The notes under the pieces were generated by a model. That model saw nothing but the letters and a program-made list of their open reading frames with translations. It ran no database searches and was not told the origin of the DNA. Of a stretch of DNA of 43,331 nt, positions 21,485 through 29,041 are shown one piece after another. The DNA is from a virus. The translations under genes were made by a program, and so were the position numbers. How positions within the stretch are numbered: position 1 is the first letter of the stretch; each line of letters starts with the position of its first letter. The stretch is taken from positions 1 through 43,331 of the IMG/VR virus record IMGVR_UViG_3300044824_000342; one strand, written 5' to 3'.

Positions 21485-22855
21485 ATGGACCCCAAGAAAC
21501 TCCAAGAGCTGCGCGACAAGCGCAAGCAGCTCCTCGACCAGGCCGACGCCATCCTGAAGCAGATCACGGACGGCACCGGCGCGTTCACGGCGGAGCAGCG
21601 TGCCGCCTACGACAAGGCTCTCGCCGAAATGAAGGGTCTCGACGAGACGATCGTCGCCGCCGACGCGATCGGCGAGCGACGTGCCGCGCTCGCCAAGCCC
21701 GTCAACCCGCCCGCCTCCCAGCCGGGCCCCGAGCAGCTCCCGACCGACCCGAGCATCGGCATGGGCAAGAAGGATCTGCGGAAGTACTCGCTCGTCCGCC
21801 TCATCCGCTCGATGTCGGAGCCCAACGCGAGCGAGCGCTTCAAGGAGGCGGCGTTCGAGCTCGAGTGCTCGCGCGCCGTCGCCAAGCATCTCGGCAAGGA
21901 GGCCCGCGGGGCGTTCATCCCCTTCGACGTGATGGTCGCCAACCCCGAGTTCCGGGCGTCTGACATGTTGAAGGGCACCGCGACCGCCGGCGGCGACTTG
22001 ATCGCCACGGAGCTGCTCGCGGCGAACTTCATCGAGCTGCTCCGCAACAAGATGGTCGTCCGCGCCGCCGGCGCCAAGGTCCTGACGGGGCTCATCGGCA
22101 ACATCGCGATTCCGTCGCAGACCGCGGCCTCCGGCTTCTACTGGGTGGCGGAGGATGGCTCCCCGACGGAAACGGGGGCGGCCGTCGGCCAGGTGACGAT
22201 GTCGCCGCACACGGGGGGCTCCGTCACCCAGATCTCCCGCAAGCTTCTCCTCCAGTCCTCGGTCGACGTCGAGGCCTTGATGCGGGACGACCTCGCGGCC
22301 GTCGTCGCACTCGGCATCGACCTCGCGTGCCTCCACGGCAGCGGCGGGTCCAACCAGCCGTACGGCGTGATCTCCACGACCGGCGTGACCCAGGTGGTCA
22401 TTGGGACCACGACCACGACCGGCGGCGTGCCCACCTGGGCGAACGTCCTGGCGTTCGAAACGGCCGTCGCGATCGCCAACGCCGACATCGGCAACCTCGC
22501 GTACATCACCAACCCCAAGGTGCGCGGGCTGCTCAAGGCGACGCCGAAGGTTGGAACCACCTTCCCGATCTTCATGTGGGAGGGAGGCAACCAGCCGGGT
22601 CAAGTCAACGGGTACGACGCCTACGCCACCAACCAGGTGTCCTCGACCCTCACCAAGACGCAGACGGGCCTCTCCGCGATGTTCTTCGGCAACTGGGCCG
22701 ACCTGATCGTCGGCCTGTGGGGCGGTCTCGACATCCTGGTCGACCCCTACAGCCAGTCGACCATCGGCGCGGTCCGCGTCGTCGCGCTGCAGGACCTCGA
22801 CATCGGGGTCCGGCACGTGGGGTCGTTCTCCTATGCGTCGGACATCGCGGCCTGA
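21485..22855 (+). CDS. Major capsid protein, HK97 fold
   Basis: The 456-residue shell protein has an N-terminal scaffolding arm (about 1-110: helical MDPKKLQELRDKRKQLLDQA followed by Pro-rich PVNPPASQPG) that the prohead protease should remove. The mature HK97-fold part follows, with TATAGGDLIATELLAANFIE, FYWVAEDGSPTETGAAVG, SRKLLLQSSVDVEALMRDDL and a C-terminal A-domain strand run. GGAG precedes the ATG. A GC-rich hairpin (22889-22915) follows, allowing separate control of this highly expressed gene. Confidence 0.94.
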   Translation: MDPKKLQELRDKRKQLLDQADAILKQITDGTGAFTAEQRAAYDKALAEMKGLDETIVAADAIGERRAALAKPVNPPASQPGPEQLPTDPSIGMGKKDLRKYSLVRLIRSMSEPNASERFKEAAFELECSRAVAKHLGKEARGAFIPFDVMVANPEFRASDMLKGTATAGGDLIATELLAANFIELLRNKMVVRAAGAKVLTGLIGNIAIPSQTAASGFYWVAEDGSPTETGAAVGQVTMSPHTGGSVTQISRKLLLQSSVDVEALMRDDLAAVVALGIDLACLHGSGGSNQPYGVISTTGVTQVVIGTTTTTGGVPTWANVLAFETAVAIANADIGNLAYITNPKVRGLLKATPKVGTTFPIFMWEGGNQPGQVNGYDAYATNQVSSTLTKTQTGLSAMFFGNWADLIVGLWGGLDILVDPYSQSTIGAVRVVALQDLDIGVRHVGSFSYASDIAA

Positions 22856-22888
22856 TCCTTCAGGCCCTGAATCAACGAGCGGTGAACC

Positions 22889-22915
22889 GGGAGGGGTCCG
22901 GAGCGGGCCCCTCCC
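22889..22915 (+). terminator. Hairpin after the major capsid gene
   Basis: GGGAGGGGTCCG (22889-22900) pairs with CGGGCCCCTCCC (22904-22915) through 12 positions, with one G-U pair and a three-base loop. There is no U run after it, so it is more likely a partial terminator or an mRNA-stabilising end than a full stop. Tail genes continue downstream without a new promoter. Confidence 0.55.
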
Positions 22916-22938
22916 ACTGCTTTGAAGGAGACGCGGCT

Positions 22939-23334
22939 ATGGGAGACATCGACCTCTTCGACGACACTGCCGTCCTCAACCTCGTCGGCACACAGACCGT
23001 GACCGCGACAGATCGAGGTTCGGCCGTCAATGTCCACCAAGGGAACCTCGAGGCGCGCGGGGTTGCGATTCTTGACGCGGCGGCCGCGAGCGCCGGTACC
23101 ACCCCGACGCTCGACGTGAAGCTCGTGGAGAGCGACGACGGCGTGACGTGGACGGACGTTCCCGGGGCGGCGTTCAGCGAGGTCAGCGCTTCGCCCCTGC
23201 AGCAGGCGATCCCGGTCGCCATCGATTCGAGGAAGCAGTTCGTCGCCGCTGCCTACACCCTGGGCGCCTCGGGCACGAGCACCCCGTCGTTCACCTTCTC
23301 CGTGAACCTCATCGGGCTCAAGAAATACAGGTGA
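22939..23334 (+). CDS. Head decoration-type beta protein
   Basis: The 131-residue protein is beta-rich and has no Cys: VLNLVGTQTVTATDRGSAVN, then EARGVAILDAAAASAGTTPTLDVKLVESDDG and SEVSASPLQQAIPVAI. This pattern is common in proteins encoded right after the capsid gene, thought to decorate or stabilise the head surface. It is separated from the capsid gene by a hairpin and has GAAGGAG before the ATG. The decoration role is inferred from place and fold pattern. It would also be a candidate substrate for the phage glycosyltransferases nearby. Confidence 0.65.
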   Translation: MGDIDLFDDTAVLNLVGTQTVTATDRGSAVNVHQGNLEARGVAILDAAAASAGTTPTLDVKLVESDDGVTWTDVPGAAFSEVSASPLQQAIPVAIDSRKQFVAAAYTLGASGTSTPSFTFSVNLIGLKKYR

Positions 23335-23337
23335 TCC

Positions 23338-23592
23338 ATGCGGGTCAAGATCGTCGAACCAACCAGCGCCAACGGGCACCCGGTCCACGTCGGCGAGGTC
23401 CTTGAGACCGACGACCGGTCGGGGCACCTCCTCATCGGGCTCGGCAAGGCGGTCAGGGTCGAGGCTTCGGGGCTGACGTCCGCGGCGCCGGCCGAGGCGC
23501 CTGAGGTCGAGACGGCGACCGACAAGGCAGCCGAGAGCGCCGTCGAGGAGGGGCAGCGACGCACGAGGTTCCGTCCTGGAGGGCGCCGGTGA
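23338..23592 (+). CDS. Small head-region protein
   Basis: The 84-residue protein starts MRVKIVEPTSANGHPVHVGE, a beta unit ending around LIGLGKAVRV (about 40). A Pro/Ala/Glu-rich, probably disordered tail and a basic end follow. Short proteins with this VKIVEPT...GKAV pattern occur beside capsid and decoration genes in HK97-type phages. Exact function unknown. Its stop overlaps the first glycosyltransferase start by four bases. Confidence 0.6.
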   Translation: MRVKIVEPTSANGHPVHVGEVLETDDRSGHLLIGLGKAVRVEASGLTSAAPAEAPEVETATDKAAESAVEEGQRRTRFRPGGRR

Positions 23593-24383
23593 AGATCCGG
23601 CGCAGGGCGAGCGGCCTGTACCTACCGGACGGGGAAACGCGCGCCCAGGGCGCCCTCTCCCTGCCAGGGGAGTTTACCGGCCTGATGATTGCCGTCCCGG
23701 CCTACGGGAGCACCCTGCACACGTCGTGCGCGAAGTCGATCTGCGCGGCAACCGTCCAGATGGCCGTTCTCGGGGTCCCCACCGACACCTGCTACCTGGT
23801 CTCCGAGAGCATGGTGACCCGCGCGCGCGACCAGATCCTCGCGGTGTTCATGGGACTCCCTCAATTCAGTCACGTCCTGATGGTCGACTCCGACGTCGAG
23901 TTTCCGCGCGAGGTGCCCCTCCGGCTGCTCTCCGACGCCCGCGTCCACGACATCGTGATGTGTGCCTACCCGCGGAAGAAGCAGCCGATCGGCTTCCCGC
24001 TCATTTGGACGCCGGAGCAACTCGCCGCCGGGCTCAACATCGACCCACGGACGGGGTGCGTGGAGCTCGAGGCGGGGCCCGCCGGATGCCTGATGGTCTC
24101 GCGCGTCGCCGTGAAGAAGCTGATGGACGCGCACCCGGAGCTCAAGTACACGGCCGACCAGCCCTACGACGAGCACCGGTATGCCCTCTTCAACCCGTTC
24201 ATGGAGGGCGACAAGCTCTGGAGTGAGGACATCACCTTCTGCAAGCGCTGGCGCGCCCTCGGAGGTTCGATCTGGTTGGACCCCTACTTCGACCTCACCC
24301 ACTGGAGCGGCTCGGTGCCGTTCAAGGGGCACGTCCTCGACGTGTTCGAGACAGAGGAGAAGAAGGCGGAGGCGGCGGGATGA
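23589..24383 (+). CDS. Phage GT-A fold glycosyltransferase (1)
   Basis: The 264-residue protein is likely to transfer a sugar from a nucleotide donor to a virion or DNA acceptor. A Rossmann-like start (LMIAVPAYGSTLHTSC) is followed by ESMVTRARDQILAVFM and the metal-binding DxD in LMVDSDVEFP (about 98-101). Then come YPRKKQPIGFPLIW and a late SEDITFCKRWRALGG. This is the phage group of GT2-like enzymes. It is translationally coupled to the small head protein and to a second glycosyltransferase, inside the structural operon, which points to head or tail protein glycosylation (inference). Confidence 0.8.
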   Translation: MKIRRRASGLYLPDGETRAQGALSLPGEFTGLMIAVPAYGSTLHTSCAKSICAATVQMAVLGVPTDTCYLVSESMVTRARDQILAVFMGLPQFSHVLMVDSDVEFPREVPLRLLSDARVHDIVMCAYPRKKQPIGFPLIWTPEQLAAGLNIDPRTGCVELEAGPAGCLMVSRVAVKKLMDAHPELKYTADQPYDEHRYALFNPFMEGDKLWSEDITFCKRWRALGGSIWLDPYFDLTHWSGSVPFKGHVLDVFETEEKKAEAAG

Positions 24384-25015
24384 GCAGCCCCGCATTGATC
24401 TCCCTGCTGCTGCCGACTCGCCATCGCGCGGACGAGTTGCGCCGAACGCTCGACGGTCTGGAACGCGCGGCCGCCTGCCCGGAGCTCCTCGAGCTGCTCG
24501 TGTACGCCGACCACCACGACGCCCCCACCCTCGCGGTCCTCTACGAGTTCTCCTGCCAGGCCATCGTCGGCCGGAACGACGGGTATTCCGAGCTGCCGCG
24601 CCTCATCAACGAGATGGTCGAGCTCGCGACGGGCGACTGGCTGTTCGTCTTCGCCGACGACGTCGGCTGCGAGACCCCGGCCTGGGACGACGTCATCCGC
24701 CGCTACGACCACACCGTGCCGGCCCTCCTCACCTGCGAGAACAACCAGGGCAACGACTTCTGGTTTCCGGTCCTCTCGCGCCCGGCCTACGAGGCGATGG
24801 GTTGCGTGACGCGGAGCCAGTTCCACGACATCTGGCTCGGCGAGGTGTTCAGGAGGGCGGGGTGCCTGGTTCACCGGAGGATCCCGGCCCGCTTCACCGA
24901 CCGGATCGTCTGCCCGATGTCGATGGACCGGCTTTCGCCGGATGAGCGGTCGGCGTTCGACCGGAGCGTCGACGAGGCGGCCGCGAGGCTCGCAGCGCCC
25001 GGAGGGACCCCATGA
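24380..25015 (+). CDS. Phage glycosyltransferase (2), GT2-like
   Basis: This 211-residue GT-A type protein has LISLLLPTRHRADELRRTLD at the start, LLVYADHHDAP, GRNDGYSELPRLINEMVELA and the acidic metal motif FADDVG (about 91-96). A short acceptor half follows, with HDIWLGEVFRRAG. At about 210 residues it is close to a minimal catalytic domain. It is coupled by ATGA to glycosyltransferase 1 and to the connector gene. The two could act in series on the same glycan, or on different virion proteins. Acceptor and sugar are unknown. Confidence 0.78.
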   Translation: MSSPALISLLLPTRHRADELRRTLDGLERAAACPELLELLVYADHHDAPTLAVLYEFSCQAIVGRNDGYSELPRLINEMVELATGDWLFVFADDVGCETPAWDDVIRRYDHTVPALLTCENNQGNDFWFPVLSRPAYEAMGCVTRSQFHDIWLGEVFRRAGCLVHRRIPARFTDRIVCPMSMDRLSPDERSAFDRSVDEAAARLAAPGGTP

Positions 25016-26007
25016 TCCGCGTCACCCGCCTCGCCGACCCTCCCGTCGAGCCGATCTTCCTCGACGAGGCCCTGAACTGGGCGTCCGTGTCGGTCGTTAG
25101 CATGCAGGGAGGTGTCGACCCGCGGGCCCGCGAGCAGGTGCGCGACCTCATTCCCGAACAGCGCGAGTCCGTCGAGATCTATACCGGGCGCGTGCTCGTG
25201 GCGGGCGACTTCATCGTGACCGTCGACGACGAGGACATCGGCGGCCGCCACTTCCTCGCGGTCCAGCCCTACCGCGTCGGCGAGGTCGACCTCGCCGATG
25301 TCCGGGAGCAGGGCTCGTTCTGGCTGCCTATTTCGCCCGTCTTGTCCGTGTCCCAGATCACGGCGACGGCTCCGGACGGCACGGTCTCGGTCGTCGACTC
25401 CTCGGTTTACTCGCTGATCCTGGGCGAGTACCCGCGGATCGCCCTCATTCCGGGGCAGTCGTGGCCCTCTCCGCTGCAGCGGCAGGCATCCCTCACGGTC
25501 TACTGCCACGGCGGCTATGCCTTCCCGATCGGGCCCATTCAGCAGGCCTCGACGGACGACCTGGCGGTCGTGACCGGCTCGGAGGTGGCGATTGCCGACG
25601 TCGGCTCGCCCTTGCGCTTCGGCTTCGAGGTGCCGTCCGGCGCGGCCGTCAACTGGTCCATCTTTGGCGCCCCCGACAAGACGTTTGTGACCGAACAGGT
25701 CGTGCGGGCGGCGGCCACGATCCAGCCGGGCAACACCGATCACGCCCTCGTCATGCCGGGCTTCACCAACTACCGCGTCAAGATTCAGAGCGCCGCGGCC
25801 GGGGCGCCGGGAGCTGTGGCGCTGAGCGGCCTGGGCGGCATGATGCCCACGCCGCTGCGCCTCGCCATCCGGCAGCTCGTCCGGTACTACTTCGAGCACC
25901 GCGGCAACCAGCTCTACATCGGCCAGGGCGGCTTCAAGGGCATCGCGCCGTCTCCCGACCTCATCTGGAATGGGATCGCCCCCCTCCGGATCCGGACGGT
26001 GCACTGA
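25012..26007 (+). CDS. Head-tail connector (gp6/gp8-like) with inserted beta domain
   Basis: The 331-residue protein bridges portal and tail. The N-terminal connector helices carry FLDEALNWASV ... DLIPEQRESVEIYTGRVLV. The typical last helices of the fold come only at about 275-300 (PTPLRLAIRQLVRYYFEHRG). Between about 180 and 270 is an extra beta-rich segment (VAIADVGSPLRFGFEVPSGA ... NYRVKIQSAA) that looks like an immunoglobulin-type or jelly-roll insert. Ordinary relatives are near 190 residues. ATGA couples it to the glycosyltransferase before it. Confidence 0.78.
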   Translation: MIRVTRLADPPVEPIFLDEALNWASVSVVSMQGGVDPRAREQVRDLIPEQRESVEIYTGRVLVAGDFIVTVDDEDIGGRHFLAVQPYRVGEVDLADVREQGSFWLPISPVLSVSQITATAPDGTVSVVDSSVYSLILGEYPRIALIPGQSWPSPLQRQASLTVYCHGGYAFPIGPIQQASTDDLAVVTGSEVAIADVGSPLRFGFEVPSGAAVNWSIFGAPDKTFVTEQVVRAAATIQPGNTDHALVMPGFTNYRVKIQSAAAGAPGAVALSGLGGMMPTPLRLAIRQLVRYYFEHRGNQLYIGQGGFKGIAPSPDLIWNGIAPLRIRTVH

Positions 26008-26531
26008 TGGATTGGAAGGTCAACCTCGACCAGACCGCGGCCGACGCCACGCTCGCTGCCCTCGAGGAGAACGTCACCTCCACGGGCGTCGAGAAGGTCG
26101 CGGCGAAGGCGGCCGACGAGCTCCTCCAGGCGTCGCACGAGGCGTTTGACGTCAAGGTCGACCCGATCCACGGGACTGGCTGGGCTCGCGCGGCCGCCGC
26201 CACGGAGCAGGAGAAAGGCTTCCGCTCCCTCCTGGTGCGCACGGGAGAGCTCGAGCAGGCGCTCGTCTCCGGGTACGGCCTCACACCCAGCGGGGCGACC
26301 GCGTTCCTCAACGTCCAGTCGAGCCAGATCGGCCTCGCCCTCATCCACCTCTACGGGGTCCAGGCCAAGCGGAGAAGGACCTACATGCGCGCCACCAAGA
26401 GAGGATTCCGGAAGGAATCGCGGCGCCGCCTGCGGCCGGCAGCGGTCCTTCCGGCCCGAGGGTTTGCCGGGATCCCTCCCGGGCACCTCGCTGACCTCAC
26501 GGCCTACGCCGAGGAGGTGATGGTCCCGTGA
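26007..26531 (+). CDS. Tail-completion / virion morphogenesis protein
   Basis: The 174-residue protein resembles the phage virion morphogenesis family (Mu gpG / HK97 gp10-like). An N-terminal helix precedes DPIHGTGWARAAAATEQEKG, then LVRTGELEQALVSGYGL (the TGxL signature) and the basic AKRRRTYMRATKRGFRKESR, ending in a Pro-rich segment. It probably caps the tail or seals the head-tail joint. Its ATG shares one base with the connector stop, so the two are coupled. Confidence 0.75.
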   Translation: MDWKVNLDQTAADATLAALEENVTSTGVEKVAAKAADELLQASHEAFDVKVDPIHGTGWARAAAATEQEKGFRSLLVRTGELEQALVSGYGLTPSGATAFLNVQSSQIGLALIHLYGVQAKRRRTYMRATKRGFRKESRRRLRPAAVLPARGFAGIPPGHLADLTAYAEEVMVP

Positions 26532-26950
26532 GCGCGCACGACAACATCCGCGATGCGATCGCGGTGGCAATTACCGCCGCGCTGCCCACCATACGCCTCG
26601 AGAAGGACCTCTCGGAGCAGCTCGCGATCGAGCTGGCGCAACAGGCTTCCGGCCTCTGTCTCAACCTCTACTGGGAGGAGACGAAGTACGACCCCAACGA
26701 AGAGCTCGGCGCCGTGCACCAGGACGAGCACTGGACCTGGCAGATCGAGCTCCTGGTGCCTGGCCAGCTCGGCGATGCGAGCGTCGCCCAGGACGTCTTT
26801 GCGGCGGTCTACGCGGCCGTCTGCCCGATCGCGGGCCTTCGACCGGATCTCGGCTGCAGCATGCTGGAATTCACCAAGATCGAGAACCTCGGATACCTGG
26901 GGGACTGCCGGCTCTACGCGTGCACGCTCACCCACGGGCGAACCACATAG
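26528..26950 (+). CDS. Tail terminator / Gp37-like protein
   Basis: The 140-residue protein has an N-terminal helix (IRDAIAVAITAALPTIRLEKDL), several strands (CLNLYWEETKYDP; WTWQIELLVPG) and a C-terminal strand pair (CRLYACTLTHG). This matches the size, place and layout of tail terminator or Gp37 (DUF1834) proteins. They cap the tail tube at the head end and set its final length with the tape measure. GTG start at 26528 overlaps the previous stop. Confidence 0.65.
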   Translation: MSAHDNIRDAIAVAITAALPTIRLEKDLSEQLAIELAQQASGLCLNLYWEETKYDPNEELGAVHQDEHWTWQIELLVPGQLGDASVAQDVFAAVYAAVCPIAGLRPDLGCSMLEFTKIENLGYLGDCRLYACTLTHGRTT

Positions 26951-26958
26951 GAGGTGCC

Positions 26959-27177
26959 ATGGCGCAGTACACCGTCACGCTCACCAGTGGAGCGGCGGGG
27001 GAGGAACGGTCCTTCCATATCGGGCCCGGAGCTCGCACCCTCACCCTCCACCTCAACCAACCCAGCGAGCCCGTCGAGCTCGACGACCGTCAGGTGGAGG
27101 AGCTGCGCCGCGTCGCCGACGTCGCGCCGCTCGAGTCCGCCTACAACCCGCGGACGAAAGCCGCGAAGGGGGAGTAA
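26959..27177 (+). CDS. Small tail-region beta protein
   Basis: The 72-residue protein has the pattern YTVTLTSGAAGEERSFHIGP then LTLHLNQPSEPVELDDRQVE, a small beta sandwich-like unit, and a short basic tail. Such proteins are common between tail terminator and tube genes. AGGAGGTG precedes the ATG, and its stop abuts the tail tube ATG directly. Function not known. Confidence 0.6.
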   Translation: MAQYTVTLTSGAAGEERSFHIGPGARTLTLHLNQPSEPVELDDRQVEELRRVADVAPLESAYNPRTKAAKGE

Positions 27178-28188
27178 ATGGCCATTCGTCAAGGAACCTA
27201 TGATCGAGTACTCATCTACAAGGAGCTCGTGCGGGGCGCGCAGCCGACGACTCTGACGGGACACGTGATGCCCCTGATGAGCCGCACCTTCGACCTCCAC
27301 GAGCAGGCCATCAAGCCGCGCTACGAGATCAACGGCATGCCGAACCCGGCGCAGCCCGGCCGCGACGTGCTCGCCGCTGACGGCAACATCGTGGTGCCGG
27401 TCGACGAGGTGGGCGTCGGCCTCTGGCTGATGCTCCTCCTGGCGGCCTACACCAAGAGCGGCTCGGCGGACCCCTACAGCCACGTCTTCCAGGTGCTCGG
27501 TGCCGACCCGCTGTCGTTCGGCATGGAGCTCGGCAACACCGGGGTCAGCAAGTTCGACGTGATCCCCGGCTGCGCCGTGAAGAGCATCGCGATCGACGTC
27601 CAAAAGAACCCCGACAAGGCCACGCTCACCGTCGAGGTGGTCGGCCTCGTCGGCGCAGGGCCGACGCTCAACGCTGCCACGTCCGTCTCCGCCGCGCCGA
27701 ACACGTACCTCACCTCGAGGTATAACCTCTTCGGGTCGGGCGTCAAGGTCGGCGGCAGCGTCACCGGGATGATCCAGCAGATGAAGCTCACGATCGCCCG
27801 CAACGTAACCGCCGAGCAGGTCCTCGACGGCAACCGCTACCCGGCGTTCGTCTCCTTCGGCAACTTCACTATCTCCGGGACCATCCAGGGGCTCTGGGAC
27901 GACGTCGACACCCTGCGCCTCAAGGCGATGAGCGCCGCCGGCGCTGCGGGCTCTCCGACGAGCCTCGAGCTTGACCTGGTCGCCATGACCGCCGGCCACA
28001 GCCTCACCTTCCTCATGCCCGAGACCCTGATCGCCCTGTCGGCCGCTCCCGGCGTCCCGGCGACCCCTGGCGCGAAGAAACTCACCCTGGACTTCCAGTC
28101 GTACTACCAGTCGAACGCGAGCTCGCCGATCACCGCGACCCTCCTCAACGCGACGGCCGACTACGGCGCCGTGTTCGTGGCCGCCTGA
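27178..28188 (+). CDS. Major tail tube protein
   Basis: The 336-residue, beta-rich protein is followed by the tail chaperone and tape measure, the standard position of the tail tube subunit. It is without Cys except in one loop (VIPGCAVKS). Segments such as GLWLMLLLAAYTKSG, YSHVFQVLGADPLSFGMELG and SIAIDVQKNPDKATLTVEVV fit the Phage_tube family shape: stacked hexameric rings with repeated beta hairpins. GT repeats of Ser/Ala in the middle suggest a surface loop or small inserted domain. Confidence 0.82.
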   Translation: MAIRQGTYDRVLIYKELVRGAQPTTLTGHVMPLMSRTFDLHEQAIKPRYEINGMPNPAQPGRDVLAADGNIVVPVDEVGVGLWLMLLLAAYTKSGSADPYSHVFQVLGADPLSFGMELGNTGVSKFDVIPGCAVKSIAIDVQKNPDKATLTVEVVGLVGAGPTLNAATSVSAAPNTYLTSRYNLFGSGVKVGGSVTGMIQQMKLTIARNVTAEQVLDGNRYPAFVSFGNFTISGTIQGLWDDVDTLRLKAMSAAGAAGSPTSLELDLVAMTAGHSLTFLMPETLIALSAAPGVPATPGAKKLTLDFQSYYQSNASSPITATLLNATADYGAVFVAA

Positions 28189-28211
28189 GCGGCAGAAAGC
28201 GCAGGAGCACG

Positions 28212-28667
28212 ATGCCGAGGATTCTGGTGGGGCTGGACCATCAGCCCCAATTCGTCACCCTCACGACCGTCGATGGCGAGGTCCTCATCGACGGCGAGTT
28301 CCTCGTCCCTCCCATCACCGCTGCGATGCGCAAGGCCTGGGAGCAGAAGTACAAGCTCTGCCGGAAGTGCGGCGGCGTGGGAATCATCCCTCTCGGCCAG
28401 GACAGCGCGGCCAAGTGCCCCGTCTGCCGCGCCAGCGTGACGGCGCCCACCATGGACGCCCCGGAGGTCCAGCAGGCGATCGGCGTCGAGATCTGCCTCG
28501 GCTGGCGCGGGGTGCCCACCGCAAGCGGCCCCGAGTACGAGTACTCCGACGAGCACCGGGACGACCTCATCGCGAAGTTTCCCGACCTCTTCTGGGCCCT
28601 CGTGCGCGCCGGCAACGACGTCGCGCAGGGGCGGGCGAAGTCCCAGGGAAAAGGCTCAGGGAGCTAA
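28212..28667 (+). CDS. Tail assembly chaperone, G-like (zero-frame product)
   Basis: The 151-residue product acts with its frameshifted form to coat and solubilise the tape measure protein. The N-terminal beta part (LTTVDGEVLIDGEFLVPPIT) is followed by a helix, a zinc-type motif (CRKCGGVG ... CPVCRA, about 50-75) and an acidic C-terminal half. A canonical slippery heptamer lies at codons 145-147, five codons before the stop, as in lambda G. It lies between tail tube and tape measure, the invariant place of this gene pair. The four-Cys motif is unusual for the family. Confidence 0.85.
   Translation: MPRILVGLDHQPQFVTLTTVDGEVLIDGEFLVPPITAAMRKAWEQKYKLCRKCGGVGIIPLGQDSAAKCPVCRASVTAPTMDAPEVQQAIGVEICLGWRGVPTASGPEYEYSDEHRDDLIAKFPDLFWALVRAGNDVAQGRAKSQGKGSGS
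28646..28652 (+). promoter_or_regulatory. -1 ribosomal frameshift slippery site GGGAAAA
   Basis: The heptamer is phased G GGA AAA relative to the upstream frame (codons CAG, GGA, AAA). After slipping back one base the frame continues as AGG CTC AGG GAG... and stays open to 29041, whereas the zero frame stops at 28665-28667. Lambda uses GGGAAAG at the same place. The downstream frame has no good start of its own. Confidence 0.85.
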
Positions 28668-29041
28668 CTTCATGCCTCCTCGCTGGCGAGCCGCTGCCCG
28701 AGGACCTCTCGGAGGTGGACTCAGCGGTTGTGTCGGCGTGGTTGCTCGTCGAGGATCAGGTCTACGTCGGCATGGCCGGGCCGTCCGGCGTGAACTGGCC
28801 CGGCGTGATGGCGGCCCTCCGGGCCGAGGGGATCTGGGACGATGAGCACGACTGCCTCCCTGATGGGCTCTTTGAGGCGCTCCGCGTGCTCTTTCAACAG
28901 CTCCTCTCCTGGAAGACCTGCCCCGCCTGCCGCGACGCCGAGAGGGACCGCGTCCACGTCTGCAGCAAGTGCGGCGAGGAATACACCGACAGACCCTCGC
29001 CCGAGGGGCACCGAGGGCCGGGATTGCTGAAGGGCTATTGA
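28652..29041 (+). CDS. Tail assembly chaperone, T-like domain (made by -1 frameshift)
   Basis: This segment adds 129 residues (starting RLRELTSCLLAGEPLPEDLS) to the first 147 of the upstream product, giving a fusion of about 276 residues, close to lambda gpGT. It contains helices (LFEALRVLFQQLLSW) and a second zinc-type module, CPAC ... CSKC, near the C-terminus. The T part contacts tube subunits and the G part the tape measure (family knowledge). Its stop shares a base with the ATG of the GIY-YIG gene. Confidence 0.85.
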   Translation, partial: RLRELTSCLLAGEPLPEDLSEVDSAVVSAWLLVEDQVYVGMAGPSGVNWPGVMAALRAEGIWDDEHDCLPDGLFEALRVLFQQLLSWKTCPACRDAERDRVHVCSKCGEEYTDRPSPEGHRGPGLLKGY

